From Caulobacter sp. (GTDB taxonomy: Bacteria > Pseudomonadota > Alphaproteobacteria > Caulobacterales > Caulobacteraceae), in contig NZ_JAGIBH010000001.1 of NCBI RefSeq assembly GCF_017744445.1, positions 384,178-448,177 of the forward strand: a stretch of DNA of 64,000 bases, read 5' to 3'. Both the position numbers and the translations under genes were made by a program. Below, piece after piece: positions 55,105 through 63,332 of the stretch. Every line of letters starts with the position of its first letter. Position 1 is the first letter of the stretch. Below the pieces are notes generated by a model, which was not told where the DNA came from, made no database searches, and saw only the letters and a program-made list of their open reading frames with translations.

Positions 55105-55404
55105 TTACCGATAGCGGTACTCGTAGTGGCACTTCTTCTTGCCCTTGCCGATCTCGTGACCGGCCAGGCCGCCGACGCCGGCGCCCAGCAGGGCGCCTTC
55201 GGTCTTGTTGCCGCGGCCGGCGACGGTGTTGCCCAGCAGGGCGCCGCCGAGGGCGCCGATGACAGCGCCGTTCTTGGCCTTGGACTTGTTGCAGACCAGC
55301 ACGCGCTCACGGCGCTGCTGGGCTTCTGCGGCGGTGATGGCCACGCTGCTGACGGTGAAACCGACGACGGTGGCCAGGACGATGGTCTTCAGGCGGGCGC
55401 GCAT
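55105..55404 (-). CDS. Small secreted glycine-zipper protein, cysteine-flanked
   Basis: A 99-residue protein with signal peptide MRARLKTIVLATVVGFTVSS to about residue 28. The mature part is a glycine zipper (residues 45-84: NGAVIGALGGALLGNTVAG and GALLGAGVGGLAGHEIGKG), a helical hairpin motif that packs in or on membranes. Cys38 and Cys92 flank it and may form a disulfide. The C-terminus is basic and aromatic (KKKCHYEYRYR). I use ATG 55404, with GGAG 8 bases upstream on the minus strand. It is 118 bases downstream of the larger glycine-zipper gene on the same strand. Confidence 0.85.
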   Translation of the reverse strand: MRARLKTIVLATVVGFTVSSVAITAAEAQQRRERVLVCNKSKAKNGAVIGALGGALLGNTVAGRGNKTEGALLGAGVGGLAGHEIGKGKKKCHYEYRYR

Positions 55405-55522
55405 GGCGAGCTCTCCAATATTGTTTCTTGTACGATCCCTCATCTCGTAAACGCCCAAGCTGGCGGCCGGTTTCCAGAAAGTCGGGCATCCGACCGTCCA
55501 GCTTGGGTCTTACGATCGGGCG

Positions 55523-56530
55523 TTAGCCTTCGACGCGATAGCGGCCGTCGGCGTCGGGGCAGACGCGGACATAGCGCTGCTCGACGCGGCCGTTGTACTC
55601 GGTCGGGGCCGGGGCCAGGCGGCAGCGTTCGCTGGCTTCGGCGTAGCGGCCGTCGCTGTAGCGATAGGGCTGGGTCTGGTCATAGCTGTAGTAGTTGCCG
55701 CGCGTGTCGCACTTGGCCGAGGCGTTGCCCACGGCCGCGCCGACGCCGGCGCCGACCAGGGCGCCCAGGACGGTGCCTTCCGGACGGGCGTTGCGGGCGG
55801 CGACGTTCGAGCCGAGGGCCGCGCCGGCCAGGGCCCCGATCACGCCGCCGACGGTGGCGTTGCGCTTGGCGTCCTGGCGACAGTCGTTGGGGTAGTTGAC
55901 GTTGGCGCTGGTGTCGATCGCATAGCCGCCGGCGTAAGGCGTGTTGTAACGGCTGGCCTCGCCCGGATAACGACGGTCGTAGGCGCCGGCGCCGCGGCGG
56001 CGATCATAGTCGTCGCGGGCGCTCAGATAGCGCGAGCGGTCGCGCTCCCACTGGTCGCGGTCGGCATTATAGCCGGACGTATAGCTGACGCCCTCGGTGC
56101 GGAAGCGATCGGCCTCGCGCGGGTTGCGGCGGTCATAGCTGCCTTCGCCGTAGCGACGGTCATAGTCGTAGCGGGCGCGTTCGTAGGTGGCGCGCGACCG
56201 CTCGAACTCGGCCTGCTCGGCATAGTAGGCGGCGCTGTCGCGATACTGGGCGACGCGGTAGCGCTCGGCGAAGCTGGGATTGCGGCGGTCATAGGCGCCG
56301 CGGCCGTAACGACGGTCATAGTCGTCGCGATTGCGGATGTAGTTGGCGCGGTCGCGCTCGTAGGCGGCCTGGCGGTCCTGATATTCGGCCACCTTGTCGT
56401 AGTAGTTGGCGCGCTGGTTGTCGTAGTTCTGCAGGCTGCGCTGATAGGCCGAATCCTGCGCGAAGGCCGGGGCGATCGCGCCAAACGCCACGGTGGCGGC
56501 CAGGGCGGCGGCCAAGGTCTTGCTGGTCAT
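55523..56530 (-). CDS. Secreted glycine-zipper protein with three 52-residue Tyr/Arg/Asp repeats
   Basis: A 335-residue protein with signal peptide MTSKTLAAALAATVAFGAIA to about residue 24. Residues 48-196 hold three copies of a unit with period 52: DDYDRRYGRGAYDRRNPSFA at 69, YDYDRRYGEGSYDRRNPREA at 121, DDYDRRRGAGAYDRRYPGEA at 173, each preceded by a charged helix such as RANYIRNR. A glycine zipper at 227-271 is flanked by Cys217 and Cys274, as in the neighbour gene. The C-terminus has two more Cys (303, 324). It is probably periplasmic or surface-exposed, extended and highly charged; function unknown. Confidence 0.87.
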   Translation of the reverse strand: MTSKTLAAALAATVAFGAIAPAFAQDSAYQRSLQNYDNQRANYYDKVAEYQDRQAAYERDRANYIRNRDDYDRRYGRGAYDRRNPSFAERYRVAQYRDSAAYYAEQAEFERSRATYERARYDYDRRYGEGSYDRRNPREADRFRTEGVSYTSGYNADRDQWERDRSRYLSARDDYDRRRGAGAYDRRYPGEASRYNTPYAGGYAIDTSANVNYPNDCRQDAKRNATVGGVIGALAGAALGSNVAARNARPEGTVLGALVGAGVGAAVGNASAKCDTRGNYYSYDQTQPYRYSDGRYAEASERCRLAPAPTEYNGRVEQRYVRVCPDADGRYRVEG

Positions 56531-56679
56531 TAGGTGTCTCCGTTCCCACTCGAACGGATCGACGTCCGACCCCCGACAGCGGGTCGCCAATCCGGGTTCT
56601 TGTCCCTGCGCAAACAAAAGCTCGCGGCGGGGCTAAGTTCCCGGATGTTGAGCTTTACAACCCCCGGTCAGTTTTTGGG

Positions 56680-57432
56680 TCAGTCCTTGGTGACGGTCAT
56701 CATGTAGTTGATGTCGACATCGGCCGAGCGGCTCCAGCGGCCGGTCAGCGGGTTGTAGGCCACGCCGAAGGGTCCGTGCATCTGGACGGGCTCGCCGGCG
56801 ACGAAGGCGCGCAGCTCTTCGGGTTTCAGGAACTGCTTCCACTCGTGGGTGCCCGGCGGCACCCAGCGCAGGACGTACTCGGCGCCGATCTTGGCCAGGG
56901 CCAGCGCCTTCAGCGTGCGGTTCAGGGTGGCGACGATCATCAGGCCGCCGGGCTTGAGCAGCCGCGAGCAGGTGCGCAGGAACTCGCCGGGATCGGCGAC
57001 GTGCTCGATGACCTCCATGGTCAGCACCACGTCGAACGGCCCCGCGCCCTCGGCCAGCAGCTGCTCGGCGGTGGCGGGGCGATAGCCGATAGTCAGGCCC
57101 TGTTCGGCCGCGTGGGTCGCGGCGGTCTTGATGTTCTTTTCCGAGGCGTCGACGGCGGTGACGTCAAAGCCCAGCCGCGCCATCGGCTCGGACAGCAGCC
57201 CGCCGCCGCAGCCGATATCGAGCAAGGAGAGGCCCTCGAACGGCTGGCGCAGGTTGCCGTCGCGCTCGAACCGCTCCAGCGCCTGCTCGCGAATGAAGGC
57301 CAGGCGGCAGGGATTGAAGACGTGCAGCGGCGCGAACTTGCCGCGCGGATCCCACCACTCGGCGGCGATCGCCGAGAACCGCGCCACGTCGGCCGGGTCG
57401 ATGCTCCAGGAGGGGGCGGCTGCTTGCGTCAT
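56680..57432 (-). CDS. ubiG: Ubiquinone biosynthesis O-methyltransferase
   Basis: A 250-residue enzyme methylating ubiquinone precursors at two hydroxyls. Typical UbiG features: [25 protein letters not shown], motif [32 protein letters not shown], and the later [37 protein letters not shown], then [17 protein letters not shown]. Start ATG 57432. In the conserved order it precedes lysC; here it is in opposite orientation with a secreted unknown gene and element A8 between. Confidence 0.97.
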   Translation of the reverse strand: MTQAAAPSWSIDPADVARFSAIAAEWWDPRGKFAPLHVFNPCRLAFIREQALERFERDGNLRQPFEGLSLLDIGCGGGLLSEPMARLGFDVTAVDASEKNIKTAATHAAEQGLTIGYRPATAEQLLAEGAGPFDVVLTMEVIEHVADPGEFLRTCSRLLKPGGLMIVATLNRTLKALALAKIGAEYVLRWVPPGTHEWKQFLKPEELRAFVAGEPVQMHGPFGVAYNPLTGRWSRSADVDINYMMTVTKD

Positions 57433-57487
57433 GGGGGTGTTCTAGAGCAGGGCGACTCCAAACTGAACCACCCCTCTATCCGTCTTA

Positions 57488-57617
57488 TCCGTTTCCCCGG
57501 CGAAAGCCGGGGCCCAGATTCATCCGGCGCGTCTGGGGATGATCCGAGATACGGCGGCGCCAACCCTCCGCCCGTCCGGGGCTCGATCTGGGCCCCGGCT
57601 TTCGCCGGGGAGACGGG
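57488..57617. repeat. Family A inverted-repeat element (A8)
   Basis: TCCGTTTCCCCGGCGAAAGC pairs with GCTTTCGCCGGGGAGACGGG. Core GGGGATGATCCGAGATACGG matches A2 and A4. It lies in the divergent gap between ubiG and the 57694 gene, so any promoters there must lie outside or inside this element. Confidence 0.92.
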
Positions 57618-57693
57618 ATCTTTGGATCGGCAAATCAGCCGTCACAATCCGCGTCCAAGGTGCGCACATTCGTCCGAGACCGGTCTAAAGGGT

Positions 57694-58527
57694 ATGCGCT
57701 TGAAACGTCTTCTGATCGCCGCGGCGATGGTCGCCATCACAGCGTCAGGCGCGCTGGCCCAGGAACCCACCCTGCAGACCACCGAAACGCGCCGCTTCGA
57801 CGCGCCGGAGGCCAAGCAGGGCGTGGCGGCCGACAAGACCCACCTCTACGCCATCGATAACGGCCGCATTGCCCGCTATGACAAGGTCAGCGGCGCCAGG
57901 CAGGCGACCTGGACCGGCGACCCGGTGCGCTTCAAGCACCTGAACGCCTGCCTGATCGTGGGCAAGGAGCTGGTCTGCGCCGGCTCGAACTATCCCAGCG
58001 TTCCGCAGAACAGCGCGGTGGAGATCTTCGACCCGGTGAAGATGACCCACACGCGGACCGTTCCGCTGGGGCCGGGCATCGGCTCGCTGACCTGGGTGGA
58101 CCGCCATGACGGCTTCTGGTGGGCGATGTTCGCCAACTACGACAGCAAGGGCGGCGAGCCGGGGCGTGACCATCGCTGGACCACCCTGGTGAAGTACGAC
58201 GACCAGTGGCGGCGCGTCGGGGCCTGGGCCCTGCCGGACGCCGTGCTGGAGCGCATGGCGCCCTACAGCTGCTCGGGCGGGGGCTTTAGCGACGACGGCC
58301 TGCTCTACATCACCGGCCATGACCGGCCCGAGATGTATGCCCTGAAGATCCCGACCGAAGGCGGGGCCACGCTGGACCTGGTCGCCACCCTGGCGATTCC
58401 CGTGGAGGGTCAGGCGATCGCCTGGGACCCCTACGACAAGCGCGTGCTGTGGGGCGTCAACCGGGCTACCCGCCAGGTGGTGGCGTTCAAGGTTCCGCCG
58501 GTTACGGACGTTTCGAGCCCAAAATAG
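57694..58527 (+). CDS. Secreted beta-propeller-like protein of unknown function
   Basis: A 277-residue protein with signal peptide MRLKRLLIAAAMVAITASGALA. The mature part has repeated strand patterns such as KQGVAADKTHLYAIDNGRIARYDK, VEIFDPVKMTHTRTVPLGPGIGSLTWVD and RPEMYALKIPTEGG, as in seven-bladed propellers of the YncE or quinoprotein-like class, with one Cys pair (ACLIVGKELVCAG). No catalytic or cofactor motif is visible. Periplasmic by its signal. It separates ubiG from lysC. Confidence 0.85.
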   Translation: MRLKRLLIAAAMVAITASGALAQEPTLQTTETRRFDAPEAKQGVAADKTHLYAIDNGRIARYDKVSGARQATWTGDPVRFKHLNACLIVGKELVCAGSNYPSVPQNSAVEIFDPVKMTHTRTVPLGPGIGSLTWVDRHDGFWWAMFANYDSKGGEPGRDHRWTTLVKYDDQWRRVGAWALPDAVLERMAPYSCSGGGFSDDGLLYITGHDRPEMYALKIPTEGGATLDLVATLAIPVEGQAIAWDPYDKRVLWGVNRATRQVVAFKVPPVTDVSSPK

Positions 58528-58642
58528 CCCCGAGAGCATTGCGGCGCCGCATCAAGGTCGCTAGAAGGCGGCGGCTTGCGCGAGCGGGGGCGTAGCAACG
58601 CGTTCCGCGCAAGAATTGACCGGTTTTCGAGGTGACAGGCAC

Positions 58643-59890
58643 GTGTCTCGGTTGGTGATGAAGTTCGGCGGCACGTCGGTGGCCGACCTGGAGCGCATCC
58701 GTCGGGTGGCGCGCCTGGTCGCGGCCGAGGTGGCGACGGGCAAGCAGGTGGCGGTGGTGGTCTCGGCCATGTCGGGCAAGACCAATGAACTGGTCGCCTG
58801 GACGGACGGCGCGGGCCGCGCCGCGGCGGGGCTTCCCGAGTCGGACGACGAGTACGACGCCGTCGTCGCGTCGGGCGAGCAGGTGACCGCGGGTCTCCTC
58901 GCCATGACCCTGCGCAACATGGGTCACAAGGCCCGCTCGTTCCTGGGTTGGCAGGTGCCGATCATCACGAACGAAGCCCACGGCAGCGCCCGCATCGAGG
59001 ACATCCCGTCCGAGAACCTGGACGAGTGCTTCGCGAACGGCGAGATCGCCGTCATCGCCGGCTTCCAGGGCGTGACGACCAAGCAGCGCATCACCACTCT
59101 GGGCCGTGGCGGCTCGGACACCTCGGCCGTGGCGATCGCCGCCGCCGTGAAGGGCGCTTGCGACATCTATACGGACGTGGACGGCGTCTACACGACCGAC
59201 CCGCGGATCGAGAGCAAGGCCAAGCGCCTGGCCAAGATCAGCTACGAAGAGATGCTTGAAATGGCCTCGCTGGGGGCCAAGGTGCTGCAGACCCGTTCGG
59301 TCGAGATGGCCATGGCCCATCGCGTCCCGGTGCGGGTGCTGTCGAGTTTCGTCGAACCCGGGGAAGCCCCCGGCCAAGGTACGATCGTCTGCGACGAGGA
59401 AGAAATCATGGAAAAGCGCATCGTCTCGGGCGTCGCCTACAGCCGCGACGAAGCCAAGATCACCCTGCTGGGTCTGCCCGATCATCCGGGCGTGTCCTCG
59501 CAGATCTTCGGCCGCCTCGCCGACGCCAACGTCAACGTCGACATGATCGTGCAGTCGCGCGCCCGCAGCGCCGACACCGCCAACATGGAGTTCACGGTCG
59601 GCAAGCGTGACGCCGCTCGCGCCGTCGAGATCGTCCAGGCCGCGCGCGACGAGATCGGCTTCGAGGACGTCGCGGTGAACGAGGACGTCGCCAAGGTCTC
59701 GGTCATCGGCGTGGGCATGCGCTCGCACGCCGGCGTCGCCCAGTCGATGTTCGCGGCCCTGGCCGAGAAGAACATCAACATCCAGGTCATCTCGACCTCG
59801 GAGATCAAGATCTCGGTCCTGATCGACGCGGCCTACACCGAGCTGGCCGTGCGCGCGCTGCACGCGGTGTACGGGCTGGACCAACTCTAG
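58643..59890 (+). CDS. lysC: Aspartokinase
   Basis: A 415-residue aspartate kinase, first enzyme of lysine/threonine/methionine synthesis. The N-terminus LVMKFGGTSVADLERIRRVA is the catalytic signature, then GRGGSDTSAVAIAAAVKGACDIYTDVDGVYTTDPR. Two C-terminal ACT domains follow (ITLLGLPDHPGVSSQIF and VSVIGVGMRSHAGVAQSMFAAL), the feedback sensor. Start is GTG 58643 with GAGG about 10 bases upstream; the frame above it is not family-like. A pair of hairpins lies just past the stop. Confidence 0.97.
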   Translation: MSRLVMKFGGTSVADLERIRRVARLVAAEVATGKQVAVVVSAMSGKTNELVAWTDGAGRAAAGLPESDDEYDAVVASGEQVTAGLLAMTLRNMGHKARSFLGWQVPIITNEAHGSARIEDIPSENLDECFANGEIAVIAGFQGVTTKQRITTLGRGGSDTSAVAIAAAVKGACDIYTDVDGVYTTDPRIESKAKRLAKISYEEMLEMASLGAKVLQTRSVEMAMAHRVPVRVLSSFVEPGEAPGQGTIVCDEEEIMEKRIVSGVAYSRDEAKITLLGLPDHPGVSSQIFGRLADANVNVDMIVQSRARSADTANMEFTVGKRDAARAVEIVQAARDEIGFEDVAVNEDVAKVSVIGVGMRSHAGVAQSMFAALAEKNINIQVISTSEIKISVLIDAAYTELAVRALHAVYGLDQL

Positions 59891-59901
59891 TCCTTCTACA
59901 A

Positions 59902-59948
59902 AACGTCGCGTTCGGACGTTATGAGGGGCTCCAAGCCCACGGAGCCCC
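59902..59948 (+). promoter_or_regulatory. Tandem RNA hairpins between lysC and the next gene, one covering its SD
   Basis: AACGTC (59902-59907) / GACGTT (59915-59920) and GGGGCTCC (59925-59932) / GGAGCCCC (59941-59948). The second hairpin's right arm contains the GGAG that serves as SD of the gene starting at 59950. Translation of that gene may depend on the hairpin opening. Confidence 0.5.
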
Positions 59949-59949
59949 C

Positions 59950-60414
59950 ATGTCCGACGTCTTCAAGTTCGATCCCGACGCCAAGACCGTCACCTTCCAC
60001 GGCGACGCCGGCCTGGACCTGCTCTACGACCTGTTGCTGCGCGCCAAGTTCGGCGACGGCTATGAGAAGCCGCTGCTGATCAGCCCATGGCTGGCGGCGC
60101 TGCTGAACCAGCTGGACCAGGCCCTGCCGGACGACGGCCAGTGGTTCCCGGAAAAGCCCGGCCAGCCGATCTTCGACACCGACGACCTCCTGGCCATGGG
60201 CGACGCGGTCATCGAGGAAGGCCACACCGTCGGCTGGTGGACCATGACCGAGCCGGAAAAGCGCGCCTATCTGCGCAACGTCGTCGCCGCCCCGCACCCG
60301 CTGACCGACCTCGAGGTCGAGTTCATCGAGAGCGACATCGACGCGGCGCTGGAACAGGCCCGCCGCCTGGTCGCCGACGCCAGCGAGCCCCTGGCCCTGC
60401 CGGGGCACGGCTGA
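59950..60414 (+). CDS. Acidic protein of unknown function, 154 residues
   Basis: A soluble acidic protein. N-terminus MSDVFKFDPDAKTVTFHGDAGLDLLYDLLLRAKFG, then helices (SPWLAALLNQLDQALPDD) and a C-terminal PHPLTDLEVEFIESDIDAALEQARRLVADA. No signal peptide, metal site or DNA-binding motif is seen and I do not recognise the family. It sits directly behind lysC, and its SD is inside a hairpin (59941-59944). Element A9 follows 21 bases after its stop. Confidence 0.82.
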   Translation: MSDVFKFDPDAKTVTFHGDAGLDLLYDLLLRAKFGDGYEKPLLISPWLAALLNQLDQALPDDGQWFPEKPGQPIFDTDDLLAMGDAVIEEGHTVGWWTMTEPEKRAYLRNVVAAPHPLTDLEVEFIESDIDAALEQARRLVADASEPLALPGHG

Positions 60415-60435
60415 GGCTATCCGCCACTCCCAACC

Positions 60436-60562
60436 TCCGTCTTCCCGGCGAAAGCCGGGGCCCAGATGGAAGAGCGCTGCGGTGGGTTCTACGGGCTCTG
60501 AGTTTTTCCAGTCAGCCCCAGCGCCCTGAGATCTGGGTCCCGGCTTTCGCCGGGAAGACGGG
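60436..60562. repeat. Family A inverted-repeat element (A9)
   Basis: TCCGTCTTCCCGGCGAAAGC pairs with GCTTTCGCCGGGAAGACGGG; note compensating changes (CTTCCC/GGGAAG), so pairing is kept. Core GAGCGCTGCGGTGGGTTCTA and GAGTTTTTCCAGTCAGCCC places it with A3. Confidence 0.93.
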
Positions 60563-60582
60563 AATAGGGTAGGGTCCCGCCT

Positions 60583-61314
60583 ATGGGCGATCATCTCCAG
60601 GCCCCCGCCGAACTGTCGTTCCGCCGTTATGGCGAGGACGCGCCGCCGCACGCCCATGGCTTCGACCAGATCGTGCTGCCGCGCCGGGGCGTGCTGGAGA
60701 TGGAGATCGACGGCAAGGGCGGGCGCGTCGATCCCGGCCGCGCGGCGGTCGTGCCGCCCGGAACCCGCCACGCCTTCGCCGCCTGCGGCGAGAACCTGTT
60801 CGTGGTCGCCGACATCGGCGGGGCGCTGATGAAGCCGTTCGAAGCCCTGCGTGATCGGCCGTTCGCCCCGGTCACCGGCGCGGTGCGCGGCCTGCTCGAA
60901 TATCTGGCCGGCGAGGCGCCGGGCGCGATCGACACTGGCGTCGCGACCCTCTGGACCCCGCTCGTGCTGCGCGGTCTGTCGGCCGCGCCGATCAATGTGG
61001 ATCCGCGCCTGGCCCGCGCCGCCGCGATGATCGAGGCGCGCTTCGACCAGCCGCTGACCGTCCGCGACCTGGCCGCCGAGGCTGGCATGAGCCAGAGCCG
61101 CTTCTTCGCACGGTTCTCGGAAGTCTACGGAACCACCCCGCACGGGGCGTTGTCGGACGCGCGGCTGCGGGCGGCGCAAAGGCTGCTGTCGGACACCAGC
61201 CTGTCGATCGCCGAGATCGCCGTGCGCACGGGGCACGGGGACCAGAGCGGTCTCACCAAGCGCATGAAGGCGGTGCTGGGGGTCACGCCAGGGGCGTGGC
61301 GGAAGCGACGGTAG
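60583..61314 (+). CDS. AraC-family transcriptional regulator with cupin domain
   Basis: A 243-residue regulator. The N-terminal cupin is SFRRYGEDAPPHAHGFDQIVLPRRGVLEMEIDGKGGRVDPGRAAVVPPGTRHAFAA. Two C-terminal helix-turn-helices follow: LTVRDLAAEAGMSQSRFFARFSEVYGTTPHGALSDARL and SIAEIAVRTGHGDQSGLTKRMKAVLGVTPGAWRK. It is upstream of an EamA exporter in the same direction, with element B7 between; such regulator-exporter pairs are frequent. Confidence 0.93.
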   Translation: MGDHLQAPAELSFRRYGEDAPPHAHGFDQIVLPRRGVLEMEIDGKGGRVDPGRAAVVPPGTRHAFAACGENLFVVADIGGALMKPFEALRDRPFAPVTGAVRGLLEYLAGEAPGAIDTGVATLWTPLVLRGLSAAPINVDPRLARAAAMIEARFDQPLTVRDLAAEAGMSQSRFFARFSEVYGTTPHGALSDARLRAAQRLLSDTSLSIAEIAVRTGHGDQSGLTKRMKAVLGVTPGAWRKRR

Positions 61315-61317
61315 TTT

Positions 61318-61445
61318 CCCTTCTCCCCTTGCGGGAGAAGGTGTCGGCGAAGCCGACGGATGAGGGGTCGATAGCCCGATCCGCCGCGCGACCCCTCACC
61401 CGAGCCGCTGCGCGGGCCACCCTCTCCCGCAAGGGGAGAGGGAGA
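61318..61445. repeat. Family B inverted-repeat element (B7)
   Basis: TCCCTTCTCCCCTTGCGGGA and TCTCCCGCAAGGGGAGAGGG outer hairpins, with inner GGATGAGGGGTC / GACCCCTCACCC... arms. It starts 3 bases after the AraC stop and ends 63 bases before the EamA start. Confidence 0.9.
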
Positions 61446-61508
61446 AAACGCCAAACCTGCGGGAGCTTTCGCCAAGCCCGGCGGGCGGCGACCTGCTACG
61501 CCAGCCCC

Positions 61509-62447
61509 ATGAACACCTCCCGCAATCTTGTTCTCGGCTTGCTGTGCGGCCTGGTCGCCGGCGCGTTCTGGGGCGGGGTGTTCCTGGCGCCCAAGCTGCT
61601 GGCCGCGTTCACGCCGCTGCAGATGACGGCGGGGCGCTATATCGCCTACGGGCTGGCGTCGGCGGTGCTGCTGGTCCCCGGCTGGAAGACGGTGATGGGC
61701 AAGATGGACGGGCGCGACTGGCGCGACCTGGTCCTGCTGAGCCTGCTGGGCAACCTGATCTACTATGTCGGCCTGTCGGTGTCGGTGCAGAGCTCGGGCG
61801 TGGCCCTGGCCTCGCTGGTCATCGGCCTGCTGCCGGTGACCGTGACCCTGGTGGGCGCCAAGCCGGGGGAGGGCGTTCCACTCCGCCGCCTGGCCGCGCC
61901 GCTGGCCCTGATCGTGGCCGGCGGGGTGTGCATCAATGTCTCGGTCTTTACCGACAGCCACGGCGTGGGCGTCGGCAAGCAGGTCGTCGGCGTCCTGGGT
62001 GCGACCCTGGCCCTGGCCATGTGGACCGCCTACGCCGTCTGGAACGCCCGCCGGCTGGCCGCGACGCCCAAGTTCACCAGCCACGAGTGGTCGCTGCTGA
62101 CGGGCCTGGCCACGGGGCTGCTGTCGTTGCTGCTGGTGGTCCCGGCGTTTCTGCTGGGCAGGAAGGTGCACGCGTCCGCCGACTGGACCTGGTTCTGGAC
62201 GGTCAGTTTCGCGGTGGCGATCGGCGCCTCGGTGATCGGCAACGGCCTGTGGAATTCCGCCAGCCGGCTCTTGCCGCTCAGCCTGTCGGGCCAGCTGATC
62301 GTGTTCGAGACCCTGTTCGCGCTGCTGTACGGTTTCCTGCATGAAGGCCGCTGGCCGCGCGGTCTGGAGACGGCGGCGATCGTGCTGATGCTGGTGGGCG
62401 TGCTGTGGTCGGTGCGGCTGCATCGGCCGGCCGCCAGTCCGGCTTAG
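61509..62447 (+). CDS. EamA-family DMT exporter
   Basis: A 312-residue membrane protein with ten helices in two EamA halves. Half one starts VLGLLCGLVAGAFWGGVFLAPKLL, with SLLGNLIYYVGLSVSVQSSGVALASLVIGLLPVTVTL; half two starts VGVLGATLALAMWTAYAVWNARRL, with ASVIGNGLWNSASRLLPLSLSGQL. The substrate is unknown. It follows the AraC regulator and may be its target. ATG 61509; the open frame upstream lies in B7. Confidence 0.9.
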   Translation: MNTSRNLVLGLLCGLVAGAFWGGVFLAPKLLAAFTPLQMTAGRYIAYGLASAVLLVPGWKTVMGKMDGRDWRDLVLLSLLGNLIYYVGLSVSVQSSGVALASLVIGLLPVTVTLVGAKPGEGVPLRRLAAPLALIVAGGVCINVSVFTDSHGVGVGKQVVGVLGATLALAMWTAYAVWNARRLAATPKFTSHEWSLLTGLATGLLSLLLVVPAFLLGRKVHASADWTWFWTVSFAVAIGASVIGNGLWNSASRLLPLSLSGQLIVFETLFALLYGFLHEGRWPRGLETAAIVLMLVGVLWSVRLHRPAASPA

Positions 62448-62457
62448 CTACCCCACC

Positions 62458-62585
62458 CCCGTTTCCCCGGCGAAAGCCGGGGCCCAGATCTCATGGCGCT
62501 GGGGTGATTGGAAAAGCGCAGCGCCTCTAGAACCCGCCCCAGCGCTCCTCCATCTGGGCCCCGGCTTTCGCCGGGGAAGCGGGGG
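62458..62585. repeat. Family A inverted-repeat element (A10)
   Basis: CCCGTTTCCCCGGCGAAAGC pairs with GCTTTCGCCGGGGAAGCGGG. The core is in reverse orientation relative to A3/A9 (it contains AACCCGCCCCAGCGCT), so this copy is inverted. It follows the EamA stop by 10 bases. Confidence 0.92.
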
Positions 62586-62733
62586 AGGAGAGGCCCTCAA
62601 AACTTTTTCTCAACATGACGCGAACCTGAACGGCGTGGTTCAAATCAGGTTCAGGCAGACCCCCTTACAACAGACATCAACAGCGCCGCCCAGAATTGGT
62701 TTGGGGGCGACGCATCTGGAAAAGGAGTTTGTC

Positions 62734-63090
62734 ATGAAGACCTTCACCAAGACTGCGATCGCCGCGACCGTCACCGCCGCGATGATCATCCCCGCCTCGT
62801 CGGCCTTCGCCGCCAGCAAGACCGAACGCGCCATCCTGGGCGCGGTGATCGGCGGCGTGGCCGGCGCGGCTGTCGGCAACGGCAAGACCGAAGCGGTCGC
62901 CATCGGCGCGGTCGCCGGCGCGGCCCTGGGCGCGACGACGGCCAAGAAGAAGGACTACCGCTACGGCTACCGTACGGCTCCGCGCTACGACAACCGCTAC
63001 TACAACCAGCGCGGTTATCAGAACAATCGCTATGCCTACGACCGTTACGGCAACCGCTATGACGCCCGCGACTACGGCTATCGCCGCTAG
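62734..63090 (+). CDS. Secreted glycine-zipper protein with Tyr/Arg/Asn-rich tail
   Basis: A 118-residue protein with signal peptide MKTFTKTAIAATVTAAMIIPASSAFA. Residues 30-70 are a glycine zipper (RAILGAVIGGVAGAAVGNG and AIGAVAGAALGATTA). The tail from residue 72 is almost only Tyr, Arg, Asn, Asp and Gly (such as PRYDNRYYNQRGYQNNRYAY). Strong SD AAAAGGAG. There are no cysteines, unlike the two related genes at 55-56.5 kb. An inverted repeat GAACCTGA (62622-62629) / TCAGGTTC (62645-62652) lies 82 bases upstream. Function unknown. Confidence 0.87.
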   Translation: MKTFTKTAIAATVTAAMIIPASSAFAASKTERAILGAVIGGVAGAAVGNGKTEAVAIGAVAGAALGATTAKKKDYRYGYRTAPRYDNRYYNQRGYQNNRYAYDRYGNRYDARDYGYRR

Positions 63091-63144
63091 TCACCCGCCT
63101 TTCGCCGCTAGAGTTTCCTGATCCCTCCCCTAGCGTGCAACACT

Positions 63145-63176
63145 GCGCCGTCCGGCAAAACCGGGCGGCGCTTTTT
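63145..63176 (+). terminator. Intrinsic terminator after the glycine-zipper gene
   Basis: GCGCCGTCCGG (63145-63155) pairs with CCGGGCGGCGC (63161-63171) with one mismatch, followed by TTTTT. It isolates ptsP from upstream transcription. Confidence 0.88.
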
Positions 63177-63218
63177 CGTGCCTCTACACCTAATCGACGT
63201 TCGGTTGACCTAGGCCGC

Positions 63219-63245
63219 TTTCGCGCGGGCGAAATCTGCTATAGC
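63219..63245 (+). promoter_or_regulatory. Candidate ptsP promoter
   Basis: TTTCGCG (63219-63225) and GCTATAGC (63238-63245) are 12 bases apart; the second element fits the Caulobacter housekeeping -10 I recall, the first only weakly. It lies about 90 bases ahead of the ptsP ATG and after a terminator. Confidence 0.4.
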
Positions 63246-63332
63246 CCCCATCTAGAAGACGGACGGTCTTTAACCCCTGGCGCTTGAAGCTGGGCTAAAC
63301 CGTCTTTCGGGTAGGGAGCACGCGCAGGCGAG

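Noticed and set aside
62622..62652. An EcfG-type stress promoter before the third glycine-zipper gene
   Set aside because: GAACC and GTTC elements occur, but spacing and the -10 do not fit well; only the inverted repeat is certain.
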